Origin: Clostridium algoriphilum
Lineage (GTDB): Bacteria > Bacillota > Clostridia > Clostridiales > Clostridiaceae
DNA: 64,000 nucleotides
Assembly (NCBI RefSeq): GCF_020443705.1
Contig: NZ_JAIZZK010000006.1
Location: forward strand, 1 to 64,000
Reading direction: 5' to 3'
Below are positions 54,559 to 63,765 of the stretch, piece after piece; the stretch's first letter is position 1, and each line of letters opens with the position of its first letter. The position numbers and the translations under genes are program-made. The notes below the pieces were generated by a model. That model saw only the letters and a program-made list of their open reading frames with translations, made no database searches and had not been told where the DNA came from.

Positions 54559-55836
54559 TTGAAGGTTATAGTTATTGGTGGTGGATGGTCTGGTTGCACT
54601 GCAGCAATCACGGCAAAGAAAGCTGGTGCAGAAGTAGTATTATATGAAAAAACAGATATGCTTTTGGGCCTTGGCAATGTAGGTGGCATAATGAGAAATA
54701 ACGGAAGGTATACTGCAGCGGAAGAAATAATAGCATTAGGTGCAGGAGATTTTATACATTTAACGGATGAGAATAGTAAACATAAAAATATAAGTTTTCC
54801 TGGGCATAAGAATGCCTGGTTATGCGATGTAAACAAAATTGAACCAGCAGTTAGAAGATATTTAAAAGCTATGGGTATAGAAGTAAACATGATAACAAGA
54901 GTAGTCGATGTTAAAAAAGAAGAGAATAAAATAAAGGGGATATACTTATCAGACAAGGAATATATTGAAGCAGATGCATTTATAGAAACTACAGGTTCAG
55001 CCGGACCAATGAATAACTGCGTAAAATATGGCAATGGCTGCGCAATGTGTGTTTTGAGATGTCCAGCTTTTGGTGGAAGAGTAAGCATAAGTAGTAAAGC
55101 AGGTATTGAAGATTTACATGGTGAAAGAGAAAATGGCGTGTATGGGGCGTTTAGTGGTTCATGTAAACTAGCGAAGGGTTCTTTAGCTGAAAATATTATA
55201 AAACAACTGGATGAAAAAGGGGTAGTTGTTGTAAAAGTTCCAGAAGAAGATGTAAATTTAGACAAACTTAAACAAAAGGTATGTCAGCAGTATGCACTAA
55301 AAGAGTATGCAGAAAATTTAGTTCTAATAGATACAGGTGACGTTAAGCTTATGACTCCATTCTATCCATTAGAAAAACTTAGAAAAATTGAAGGTTTTGA
55401 AAATGCAAAATATGTAGACCCATATGCTGGAGGGATTGGAAACTCTGTAAGGTATCTATCTATAGCTCCGAGAGAAGATAGTATGAAGGTTTTGAACTTA
55501 GATAATTTATTCTGCGCTGGCGAAAAAGCTGGGCTATTTATAGGGCACACTGAAGCAATGATAACAGGAGCTTTGGCAGGTCACAATGCAGTTAAAAGCT
55601 ATCTAGAACTGCCTCTTTTAGTATTACCAAATTCCCTCGCCGTTGGAGACATAATAGCCTCTGAAAATGAGACAATGAAAACTAAAGAAGGAAGAAGAAC
55701 CAGATTTACTTTCGCGGGAGCAACATACTTTAAGAGAATGCAGGAACTTGGACTTTATACTCTAGATATAGATGAAATTAAGAATAAAGTAGAAAATCTA
55801 AATTTAACTAACATATTTAATACAAAACTTATATAG
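54559..55836 (+). CDS. FAD-dependent oxidoreductase with a central cysteine motif
   Basis: The N-terminal FAD fold is VIVIGGGWSGCTAAITAKKAGAE-like (GGGWSG), and the C-terminal part NLFCAGEKAGLFIGHTEAM recalls GidA/TrmFO-like flavoproteins. In the middle GNGCAMCVLRCPAFGGR has a CxxCxxxC pattern that could hold a cluster or redox cysteines. TTG 54559 after GGTGGAGA is the likely start; GTG 54547 is in frame. Reaction unknown; it may be linked to the redox enzymes of the purine region. Confidence 0.7.
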   Translation: MKVIVIGGGWSGCTAAITAKKAGAEVVLYEKTDMLLGLGNVGGIMRNNGRYTAAEEIIALGAGDFIHLTDENSKHKNISFPGHKNAWLCDVNKIEPAVRRYLKAMGIEVNMITRVVDVKKEENKIKGIYLSDKEYIEADAFIETTGSAGPMNNCVKYGNGCAMCVLRCPAFGGRVSISSKAGIEDLHGERENGVYGAFSGSCKLAKGSLAENIIKQLDEKGVVVVKVPEEDVNLDKLKQKVCQQYALKEYAENLVLIDTGDVKLMTPFYPLEKLRKIEGFENAKYVDPYAGGIGNSVRYLSIAPREDSMKVLNLDNLFCAGEKAGLFIGHTEAMITGALAGHNAVKSYLELPLLVLPNSLAVGDIIASENETMKTKEGRRTRFTFAGATYFKRMQELGLYTLDIDEIKNKVENLNLTNIFNTKLI

Positions 55837-55844
55837 CAAGAAAT

Positions 55845-55879
55845 GAAAAGGTCGACTTTAGAGTCTGACCTCTTTTTTA
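55845..55879. terminator. Bidirectional terminator
   Basis: AGGTCGACTTTAGAGTCTGACCT dyad with T7, between convergent genes. Confidence 0.7.
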
Positions 55880-55899
55880 TTCCATTAGAAAGCATTCAT

Positions 55900-56904
55900 T
55901 TACGAAGAAACATCTTTGCTTTTTTTTAGTGAGTGGAAACCAAATATTATACAAGAGTAAAATGTAATTAATCTCCATAATAATATAGCAGCCATTATAT
56001 TATTAGATGCAAAAAACAAACTAAAACACATATAGAAAGCACCTTCTGCACCACCCATTGCACCAGGTGACGGTATAACTGCTGTTATCATCATTATAAA
56101 TGCAGTTCCAGCTATCATACTACCTACATTAGCACCCTTCATACCGAAACTAAGATAAATAAAATAAGGGATAATAAAGTATATAGTTAGCTGTAATATG
56201 GTATAAATAACAGCTTTAACAATTAATCCTTTACTATGTTTTGCTATCTGCATATTATCATGAAATTGATCTAAATTATCATTGATGCCTATTTCTAATT
56301 TTGATATATTCTTTACTAATCTGAGCTTTGCTAATATTTTAGAAAAAACCATTATAAACATGTGTGTTAATTTTCTATATTTTGAAAATATAATTAAGCA
56401 TATAATTACGCTAGCATGAACTGCAAATCCTATGCCTATTAAATAAAATAAGTTGCTAGTGTTTCTTTTAAAAAAGTTTATTTTCCAGAATATAAGAATT
56501 AAAGAATATATAGTTAATATAGTTTGATATATAATAAATTTAATCATAAGGGCTGAACCAGATTTGCCAGCCCCGAGTCCTTGCTTTATGAGAGCATACA
56601 ACTGCATTGGTTGTCCTCCGGATGCAAAGGGAGTTATTGAATTAAAATATTGTCCTATCATAGTAACTTTAAACGCTTCTTTGAATTTATAATCTTTTTT
56701 CATTAAGAATACAGTGTTCTGTAAGATTTTAGCTTCAAAAACCCAATATAACACCATGGAAAAAATAGCTGCGACTATCCATTCAATTTGCAAATGTTTC
56801 AGTTGATGTATTAAATCCATCCAACCATGAGTGAATACAATTAATAGTATAAAAATAGCTGCAGAGGCTATTCCTAAAATTAAATTAAATTTATAATTTT
56901 TCAT
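55900..56904 (-). CDS. Flippase-like membrane protein (lysylphosphatidylglycerol synthase TM family)
   Basis: Eight or more helices in 334 residues, with ITPFASGGQPMQLYALIKQG, GAGKSGSALMIKFI and AVIPSPGAMGGAEGAFYMCF, the signature segments of the UPF0104/LPG_synthase_TM family. It lacks the soluble aminoacyl-transferase domain of full MprF, so it is a stand-alone flippase-like unit. Lipid substrate unknown. Confidence 0.88.
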   Translation of the reverse strand: MKNYKFNLILGIASAAIFILLIVFTHGWMDLIHQLKHLQIEWIVAAIFSMVLYWVFEAKILQNTVFLMKKDYKFKEAFKVTMIGQYFNSITPFASGGQPMQLYALIKQGLGAGKSGSALMIKFIIYQTILTIYSLILIFWKINFFKRNTSNLFYLIGIGFAVHASVIICLIIFSKYRKLTHMFIMVFSKILAKLRLVKNISKLEIGINDNLDQFHDNMQIAKHSKGLIVKAVIYTILQLTIYFIIPYFIYLSFGMKGANVGSMIAGTAFIMMITAVIPSPGAMGGAEGAFYMCFSLFFASNNIMAAILLWRLITFYSCIIFGFHSLKKSKDVSS

Positions 56905-57347
56905 AAACTTACCTACCCTTTATTTCTATAGACTTTCTTTGTTTAATTGGAGTTATAATAGTTGTAACTTGTTATATAATTTTATAAAATTATATAAAAT
57001 TTTAATATGATATTTTCAGGTAATCTAGTAGCATAACACACAAAAATTTGGTTCGTCATTCATTTATAACAGTTCCCATTAGATTCACTCCTCTATATTT
57101 TTGTTCGATTATATTATTATTAATTTTTCTACTGTTTCAAGTTGTAGTTACTATTATCATCATAAAATGGTTATAAAGAATATATAAACAATTTTTTCTA
57201 TTAATTACAAATTACTTTAACTATTATATCATAGAACTTAAGTAACATTTTTAAATACAGACCGTATTATTTTTTAACGAAAAATAGCCGACTTCCACAC
57301 AAACAGTAGAAATCGGTTATTTCAATTAATTATTGAACTTCTGAAAA
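56905..57347. other. Intergenic region
   Basis: It holds the upstream region of the flippase-like gene and the terminator of the ABC operon (57281-57323). The middle (57000-57240) is AT-rich with no supported gene. Confidence 0.5.
57281..57323 (-). terminator. Terminator of the osmoprotectant transporter operon
   Basis: AAATAGCCGACTT pairs with AAATCGGTTATTT. Read on the minus strand it is followed by T-rich sequence. Confidence 0.65.
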
Positions 57348-58940
57348 TTACTTAATCAATTTATTTTCCCTCAAAAAGTCTTCAGCAACTTTCGCTGGTT
57401 CCTCTCCAAGCTTATCAACTTTATAATTTAAGTCTATCATTTTCTCATCCGTAATTGTACCACCTAATTTATTAATTAGATCTTTAAGTTCTGGATGTTT
57501 TTGGAGAGTTTTACTATTAACTATTGGTACAGCATCATAATTTGGGAAGAAATGTTTATCGTCCTTTAAAACCTTAAGTTTATATGATTTTAATAACCCT
57601 TCAGTACTAAAAGCATCTATAGCATCTACTTTTTTATTACCTATAGCAGTATAACGAAGTCCTCCATCAATTGAACTAAATTCTTTGAATTTAAGGTTAT
57701 ATAGTTTGGTTATTCCTGGATAACCATCTGCTCTGTTACAAAATTCTAATGTAGCACCGAGTTTAAGCTTGTCTCCAACCTTTGCAAGATCTGAAATGGT
57801 CTCTAGATTGTATTTTTTTGCAGTGTCTTGTCTTACAGACAATGTATAAGTATCATTAAACCCAAAAGGCTCCAGCCAAGTTATACCGTAATTTTTAATG
57901 TAATAATCACTTACAACTTTATAAGCTTTAGCTGGATCATTAATTGGTGCTCTCTTCATAATACCAACTAGACTCATTCCTGTATACTCAGGGTACATGT
58001 CTATTTCACCAGATTTTAATGCAGAATACGCAAGGCCTGAACCTCCTAAATTTAAATGTTTTTCTACTTTAATATCTGTGTTTTTTTCTATTAATGTTGC
58101 TAGCATATTACCGAGTATTATTTGCTCAGAACTGTTGTAACAACCTACCACAATTGTGTCACTTTTTTTAGTGGATATGTATACACCAGTAGCTATCAGT
58201 ATAACAGCTAAACTACTAATTATGATTTTTTTTGTTTTATTAAATTTATATTTCTTTTTCTTAGATAGCTTAATTGTTCCATCCGCTTTCCTGATTCCTG
58301 GAGGTGTTACACCTTGTTCTATTTTTTCTACAATGTAGTCCATTAATAGGGCGAGTAAACATGCAGGAATAGCTCCGGCTAGAATCATATTGTTATCTAC
58401 CGTTTGCACACCTGAGAATACCATATACCCAAGTCCACCTGCACCTATAAATGCTGCAATGGTCATAAGTCCAACAGCCGTAACTGCTGATATTCTTATA
58501 CCTGTCATAATTATTGGGAACGCAAGTGGTAATTGAACCAACTTAAGTATTTGTTTATTTGTCATACCCATTCCCTTAGATGATTCAATTACATCCGGAT
58601 TTATATTCATAAGTCCAGTATATGTATTTTTTATAATAGGAAGTAGTGAATATAAAAATACCATAAGTATTGCTGGTGCACTACCTATTCCCATTACTGG
58701 TATTAGAAACCCTAATAGAGCTAAACTAGGTACTGCTTGTATTAAATTTGCAAAACCTATAACTGGTCCTGCTAACTTCTTAACTCTAGATATTAATATA
58801 CCTAAAGGAATTCCAACAATTATAGCTATAACGACAGCAAATACAGTTAATTCAATATGCTGAAGTGTTAAATCTATTATCTCTCCTTGTCTTGAAAATA
58901 CAAAATCTTTAAAACTAATAATTCCATTTATTATACCCAT
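57348..58940 (-). CDS. Fused permease/substrate-binding protein of an osmoprotectant ABC transporter
   Basis: Residues 1-210 are the permease with six helices and the EAA-like loop ESSKGMGMTNKQILKLVQLP. A further helix (IIISSLAVILIATGVYIST) then leads to an OpuAC-type binding domain (residues 250-530: VGCYNSSEQIILGNMLA, GEIDMYPEYTGMSLVG, CNRADGYPGI). Such fusions of OpuCB and OpuCC types import glycine betaine, carnitine or choline. The gene overlaps the ATPase gene by one base (ATGA-type junction). Confidence 0.9.
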   Translation of the reverse strand: MGIINGIISFKDFVFSRQGEIIDLTLQHIELTVFAVVIAIIVGIPLGILISRVKKLAGPVIGFANLIQAVPSLALLGFLIPVMGIGSAPAILMVFLYSLLPIIKNTYTGLMNINPDVIESSKGMGMTNKQILKLVQLPLAFPIIMTGIRISAVTAVGLMTIAAFIGAGGLGYMVFSGVQTVDNNMILAGAIPACLLALLMDYIVEKIEQGVTPPGIRKADGTIKLSKKKKYKFNKTKKIIISSLAVILIATGVYISTKKSDTIVVGCYNSSEQIILGNMLATLIEKNTDIKVEKHLNLGGSGLAYSALKSGEIDMYPEYTGMSLVGIMKRAPINDPAKAYKVVSDYYIKNYGITWLEPFGFNDTYTLSVRQDTAKKYNLETISDLAKVGDKLKLGATLEFCNRADGYPGITKLYNLKFKEFSSIDGGLRYTAIGNKKVDAIDAFSTEGLLKSYKLKVLKDDKHFFPNYDAVPIVNSKTLQKHPELKDLINKLGGTITDEKMIDLNYKVDKLGEEPAKVAEDFLRENKLIK

Positions 58941-60067
58941 TAATCCTCATCCTCCTGGTTAATATACTGATTGCTTAAAACAAGTAACAAGCTACTCTCA
59001 GTAATTAGTCCAACTAATTTTGAACTATCATCTACAACTGGAACATATCCAATTTTAAGCTCATTCATTAGATTTAATATGTCTATTAAAGAGTCATCTA
59101 AATTTACGGTTTTAATCTCTGTGCCCATAATAGTATTTACCTTTAGAGAACCTGTGTAATTCCGTATAATATCTTTTATAGTAATAATTCCTTCTAATTT
59201 GTCTTCTTTATTAATGATCAACAAACTGTCTACTTTGTTTGCTTTCATGATTTCGAGTGCTTGTACTACTGTTCTGCTACCACTAGTTGTAATTGGTTCT
59301 GTAATCATAATATCTTTAGCTTTTATAAACCCTGGCTGCTGCCATATTCTGTTTTTTCCTATAAATTCTTTAACAAAATCATTAGCAGGGTTATTTAAAA
59401 TTTCTTCTGGAGTATCAAACTGAACAATGTTTCCGTCTTTCATAATGCAAATTCTATCACCTAGCTTAAGTGCTTCATCCATATCATGTGTTACAAAAAC
59501 TATTGTTTTTTTAGACTCCTGCTGAAGGTTAAACAATTCATCTTGAAGCTGATTTCTCGTAATTGGATCTAAAGCACTAAAAGGCTCGTCCATAAGAATT
59601 ACATCTGGATTTGTTGCCCAAGCTCTTGCCACTCCAATTCTTTGCTGCTGACCTCCACTTAATTCACATGGATATCTGTCTACATATTCTTCTGGCTTCA
59701 TTCCTACCATTTGTAGAAGTTCAGTTGTTCGAGCAAGAATCTTATCTTCTGGCCATTTTTCGAGCAATGGTATTATTCCAATATTTTCTCCTACAGTCAT
59801 ATGTGGTAAAAGCCCTGTTTGCTGTATGACATATCCCATATTTCGTCTAAGCTTAATGGTATCTTCCTTTAATATATTTTTACCCTCCAAGTATATACTT
59901 CCTGATGTTGGTGAAATTAACTTATTTATCATTTTTAAAGTTGTGGTTTTACCGCAACCACTTTGTCCTACTATAACTACGAACTCTCCCTTATTTACAG
60001 TAAAACTAATGTCGTTAATTACGGTTTTGTTCTTAAAAACCTTCTTTAAATTCCTAAACTCTAACAT
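58940..60067 (-). CDS. Osmoprotectant ABC transporter ATPase with CBS domains (OpuCA type)
   Basis: Walker A GQSGCGKTT, signature LSGGQQQR, Walker B VILMDEPFSALD and the switch VTHD are in residues 1-235. Two CBS domains (residues about 255-375, MITEPITTSGSRTVVQAL and TVNLDDSLIDILNLM) follow, which in this family sense ionic strength or cyclic-di-AMP. GAGGAGAGG before ATG 60067 is preferred over TTG 60082. First gene of the two-gene operon. Confidence 0.93.
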   Translation of the reverse strand: MLEFRNLKKVFKNKTVINDISFTVNKGEFVVIVGQSGCGKTTTLKMINKLISPTSGSIYLEGKNILKEDTIKLRRNMGYVIQQTGLLPHMTVGENIGIIPLLEKWPEDKILARTTELLQMVGMKPEEYVDRYPCELSGGQQQRIGVARAWATNPDVILMDEPFSALDPITRNQLQDELFNLQQESKKTIVFVTHDMDEALKLGDRICIMKDGNIVQFDTPEEILNNPANDFVKEFIGKNRIWQQPGFIKAKDIMITEPITTSGSRTVVQALEIMKANKVDSLLIINKEDKLEGIITIKDIIRNYTGSLKVNTIMGTEIKTVNLDDSLIDILNLMNELKIGYVPVVDDSSKLVGLITESSLLLVLSNQYINQEDED

Positions 60068-60215
60068 ATAACCTCTCCTCAATATAATAATAGAAAGTTA
60101 GCTAATTTTATTAATTATAACTAACAACTTATATAATATCATAGGATTGTAGGTTTGGAAAACTCCATAAACTATGAATAAATGTGACATTTGTATCAAT
60201 ATTAGTGTATAGTCG

Positions 60216-60242
60216 ATATATGGGTAAAAATGACCCATATGC
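60216..60242. promoter_or_regulatory. Palindrome upstream of the OpuC-type operon
   Basis: ATATGGGT (60218-60225) and ACCCATAT (60233-60240) flank AAAAATG. It could be an operator; no terminator T-run follows. The rest of this 293-base gap shows nothing else. Confidence 0.4.
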
Positions 60243-60360
60243 TTGATATTAGTACTATTATTGGCTATATAGTGTTTTTAGATTTGGTAAAAGGTGATAT
60301 GAGGGTTAGAAATGGGGAATACGGATGTGAATTAACTGCATATAAGTAAAATAAATGTAG

Positions 60361-61251
60361 TTAATATTTATTCATACTGCTGAATCTTTCTAATTTTTCG
60401 ACAAAAAGTGTAGCAATCTTTGATAAGTTTTTTTCATGAACTAAATAAGAAAAAAATCTATTGTATTTTGTTTTAGTAGGTATGATTTTAAGTTCATTAT
60501 TATCGGCGGCAGCAGTCACTACCAAAGATGAAATGAAAGTTACTCCTAAATTGTTTTTAACGGCTTCTTTAATGGCGTAATTACTTCCAAGTATAATGAA
60601 ATGTTTTGGTGATATGCCTTCAGTGTTTAGAAATATATTCAAATATTCACCGGTTCCAGAGCCTTCTTCTCTGTGTATCCATGTTTGATTAGATAAATAT
60701 GGCTTAAGTCCGATATTTTTATCATAAGTAAAGGAATTGGGAGTTACAATAACCATTGTATCTTTATAAAAATTTTTAAAAGTATAGTCCTGAACAGGAA
60801 CTGTGCCTTCAGTTAAAGCAATATCTATATCGTAATTTTTGAATTTTTCATAAATATTATGAGTATTTTCTATAGCAACTTCTAGCTTCACATTTGGAAA
60901 CTGTTTTATAAATTCTCCAAGTATTAATGGAAGCAAAAATTCTCCTATAGTCATGCTTGCACCAATTTTTAAAGTGCCAGAGGTGGAATTATGATAGTTA
61001 TTAAGTTCCTCTTTTGTATCATCTAAAAGTGAGATTACTTGTTTAGCCTTTTTATATAAAATTTGGCCAGTTTGTGTAATTAATATATTCCTTTGTTTGT
61101 TAGATCTTTCTATTAGCATTGTGTTAAAGTATTTTTCTAGAATTTTAATGTGTAAACTTACACTAGGCTGAGAGATGTTGATGTTATTTGCGGCCTTCGT
61201 GAAGCTTTTTTTATCTACAACAGCAATAAAACTTTTTAATTCTTCAATCAA
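60361..61251 (-). CDS. LysR-family transcriptional regulator
   Basis: The N-terminal helix-turn-helix is SFTKAANNINISQPSVSLHIKIL (given by position 15-37), followed by a substrate-binding domain (GTLKIGASMTIGEFLLP, YDIDIALTEGTV). It is divergent from the sulfite reductase gene, 122 bases apart, and so probably regulates it. The start is taken as TTG 61251 (GGTAGGGTG upstream); GTG 61260 is possible. 296 aa. Confidence 0.88.
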   Translation of the reverse strand: MIEELKSFIAVVDKKSFTKAANNINISQPSVSLHIKILEKYFNTMLIERSNKQRNILITQTGQILYKKAKQVISLLDDTKEELNNYHNSTSGTLKIGASMTIGEFLLPLILGEFIKQFPNVKLEVAIENTHNIYEKFKNYDIDIALTEGTVPVQDYTFKNFYKDTMVIVTPNSFTYDKNIGLKPYLSNQTWIHREEGSGTGEYLNIFLNTEGISPKHFIILGSNYAIKEAVKNNLGVTFISSLVVTAAADNNELKIIPTKTKYNRFFSYLVHEKNLSKIATLFVEKLERFSSMNKY

Positions 61252-61299
61252 AATTATCACCCTACCTATCAGAAATATTAATAAACATCATAGAAAACA

Positions 61300-61331
61300 T
61301 GTATTATACTTATTGGTTAAAAACCAGTATA
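61300..61331. promoter_or_regulatory. Probable LysR control site and -10 region
   Basis: ATTGGTTAAAAACCAGT is a dyad of TGGTT with AACCA, and TATACT lies directly after it. It sits in the middle of the divergent intergenic space, where LysR proteins bind. Confidence 0.45.
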
Positions 61332-61373
61332 CTATAGACATAAGAATGTTGCAATATGAAAGGATTGATATGG

Positions 61374-62924
61374 ATGAAAGCTTTAAATGATATTCTTCTT
61401 GGTGAAATTGAGGGTTTTAGAGCACTTGGATATAAATTTTTAAATGGTGAAGTAAGTAAAATGGATTTTAAAGGAGCTTCTGGGGGTATGGGTGTGTATG
61501 CCGAGCGGAGTGGCAAGGAATTTATGATAAGATTTAGAATGCCAGCTGGAATAGCTTCTATTAAAGATCTTAAATTAATTTATGACTTTGCAAAGAGATT
61601 TAAGGTAGAAAGTATACATATAACTACGCGACAGGCAATGCAGTTACATGGGATTACTATTGATGAAGTTTGTGATGTTATGGAGGAAGGTATAAATAAA
61701 GGCTTATATGTAAGGGGCTCAGGTGGTAATTACCCTAGGAATGTTTCTACATCTCCACTATCAGGGGTAGAGAGTGCAGAGGTTTTTGACATATCACCTT
61801 ATGCCGTAGCCGTAGGACAACACTTTTTAAGTAAGATATATACATATAAACTTCCAAGAAAATTTAAAGTTGCATTTTCAAGTAATGAAAAGGATGAGTC
61901 GCATGTAACTGCTACTGATTTGGGGTTTATGGCAGTTAAAGAAAATGGCGTAGAATATTTTAAAGTATATTTAGGTGGCGGAATGGGAAAAAATTCAAGA
62001 TTGTCCGCTGAGAGTGAACAGTTAATTAAGCCGGAGGATATTTTATACCATGTTGAAGCAATAACGGAGCTCTTTATTAATGAAGGTGATTACGTAAACA
62101 AAGGAAAGGCTCGTATAAGATATATTAAGGAAAGAATGGGTGAGGAAAGATTTTTAAACTGTTATAATAGTTATTTAGAAAAAGTTAAGGCTAAAGAAAA
62201 TCTAAAAATTAAAGTAGAGAATAAGGTTTATGACAAAGTTGGTATTAAAACCTCTATAAAAAGTTGGAGACTATTTTCACAAAAACAAAACGGATTATAC
62301 AGTGTATATGTTCACCCAATGGGAGGTCAATTAAAAAGTGAGCATTTGAAACTAATAATTGATGAAATAGAGACTATGGATGACGTAGAAATAAGACTCG
62401 CTATGACAGAAGGATTGTATATTAGAAATTTAAATGGCAAAGAAGCTGAGATATTACTTAGATTAACTGAGGGAATGGGTGGAAATACAGCGCTAGAATG
62501 TTCTGTTGCTTGTATTGGAGTTCCTACTTGTCAGATGGGAATTTTAGAAAGTCAGCGTACGTTAAAGGAAATATTAAGCTATTTTAAAGAAAATAATTTA
62601 ACAAAAGATATACTACCTAGTGTTCATATATCAGGATGTACTAATTCTTGTTCTGTGCATGAAATAGGTTTAATTGGGTTTTGTGGCAAGAAGAAAAGAG
62701 TACAAGATGAACTTACAAATGTATTCGAATTACACTTTGGCGGAGATCTTGGAATAGGTAAAACTAAGCTTAGTAAAAATTATGGTGATATTAAACAAGA
62801 GGAAGTACCAAAGTTTTTATTTGAACTTGCAAGTGCTGTAGACAACGCTAATAAAGATTTCACTAGTTGGTCTGAGCAAAATGTAGATGAGTTTAATAAG
62901 ATAATAAACAAATATATAGTATAG
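61374..62924 (+). CDS. Siroheme/4Fe-4S nitrite or sulfite reductase
   Basis: Two ferredoxin-like and two core repeats make up this 516-residue hemoprotein. IHITTRQAMQLHGI and GSGGNYPRNVSTSPLSG form the first repeat. The 4Fe-4S/siroheme cysteines are in CIGVPTCQMG (CxxxxxC) and SGCTNSCSVHEIGLIGF (CxxxC). It could reduce sulfite to sulfide for cysteine, or nitrite to ammonia. No flavoprotein partner is adjacent, so ferredoxin is the likely donor. AAAGGA precedes ATG 61374. Confidence 0.88.
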   Translation: MKALNDILLGEIEGFRALGYKFLNGEVSKMDFKGASGGMGVYAERSGKEFMIRFRMPAGIASIKDLKLIYDFAKRFKVESIHITTRQAMQLHGITIDEVCDVMEEGINKGLYVRGSGGNYPRNVSTSPLSGVESAEVFDISPYAVAVGQHFLSKIYTYKLPRKFKVAFSSNEKDESHVTATDLGFMAVKENGVEYFKVYLGGGMGKNSRLSAESEQLIKPEDILYHVEAITELFINEGDYVNKGKARIRYIKERMGEERFLNCYNSYLEKVKAKENLKIKVENKVYDKVGIKTSIKSWRLFSQKQNGLYSVYVHPMGGQLKSEHLKLIIDEIETMDDVEIRLAMTEGLYIRNLNGKEAEILLRLTEGMGGNTALECSVACIGVPTCQMGILESQRTLKEILSYFKENNLTKDILPSVHISGCTNSCSVHEIGLIGFCGKKKRVQDELTNVFELHFGGDLGIGKTKLSKNYGDIKQEEVPKFLFELASAVDNANKDFTSWSEQNVDEFNKIINKYIV

Positions 62925-63005
62925 AAGTTTATTCTATAATTATAAAAGGTGTAGAAAATTATTCTTATAAAGTGCAAAATAAAAAACATATATACGATAT
63001 TGTTA

Positions 63006-63044
63006 AATTAAGGGAACTCTATATAAATTAGAGTTCCCTTAATT
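63006..63044. terminator. Terminator of the reductase gene
   Basis: AATTAAGGGAACTCT (63006-63020) and AGAGTTCCCTTAATT (63030-63044) are perfect complements. Confidence 0.75.
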
Positions 63045-63078
63045 GCGATATTAAGCAGTTTAGTAAGTTATATTAAAT

Positions 63079-63207
63079 TTATACAAGTACAGTGGTTAAC
63101 AGTATTTTAACTCCAACGAGTGCTAAAACTGAAGCGACAACACAAAGGGTAATAAAAATGGATGTATTTTTTGACATTTCAGTAACATTCTTATTTTCAG
63201 GATTCAT
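63079..63207 (-). CDS. One-helix membrane microprotein (42 aa)
   Basis: ATG at 63207 on the minus strand follows AATGGAGACAAATTATT. It encodes a polar head MNPENKNVTEMSKNTS and a single helix IFITLCVVASVLALVGVKIL. It converges on the reductase terminator. Start, site and membrane pattern support a real small gene of unknown function. Confidence 0.5.
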   Translation of the reverse strand: MNPENKNVTEMSKNTSIFITLCVVASVLALVGVKILLTTVLV

Positions 63208-63765
63208 AATAATTTGTCTCCATTTCTGACCTTATAGGCTATTATATAAATTTAATATTGACCTGATATAATTTTTAAAGTGATATCTTAGTGATGGAAG
63301 CATTGCATTATTTTTATAACAATAACTTCTAAGTATTATATTACTAAATAATTATTACGTTTAGGTGTCAATATTGTAAACAATTTATAACTAATCTAAA
63401 AAAATTACATAATTTTCTCTCATACTAAACGTTTCATAATAGACTAGGGTGGCAGTGACTCATAGATTACTTGTAAATATTATGAATTTATATTAATATA
63501 TACATATAAAGGTTATCCAATAATAAAAAGCATAGTGGATTGGTATGAAGTCGTATTAAATATGGCTTCATGCCTATTTTTGAGAATATTAAAAGCCAAA
63601 ATTGAATTAACAATAGTGGGATAATTCGTCGTCAAAATTTTAATGAACTTAATAAAAAATTAATATTTACCTAAGAAATTTTTAATATTTATTATGTGAT
63701 ATATAAATTATATAATAAGAATTATAAGATAAGAATTAATAATAACAAATAAATGGGAGGCAATC
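63208..63765. other. Intergenic region before the efflux adaptor
   Basis: No gene is supported. A terminator-like hairpin (GGTATGAAG / CTTCATGCC then TATTTTT) stands at 63542-63581 without an obvious gene. The last 150 bases are AT-rich and likely promoter for the adaptor gene. Confidence 0.4.

Noticed and set aside
54432-54647. 71-codon frame overlapping the start of the FAD oxidoreductase
   Set aside because: It has no ribosome site, and its second half is an out-of-frame reading of the FAD-binding loop.
54510-55265. 251-codon frame on the minus strand
   Set aside because: It is antisense to the FAD oxidoreductase, which has clear domain motifs; the reverse frame is low-complexity Ser/Pro/Phe typical of a shadow.
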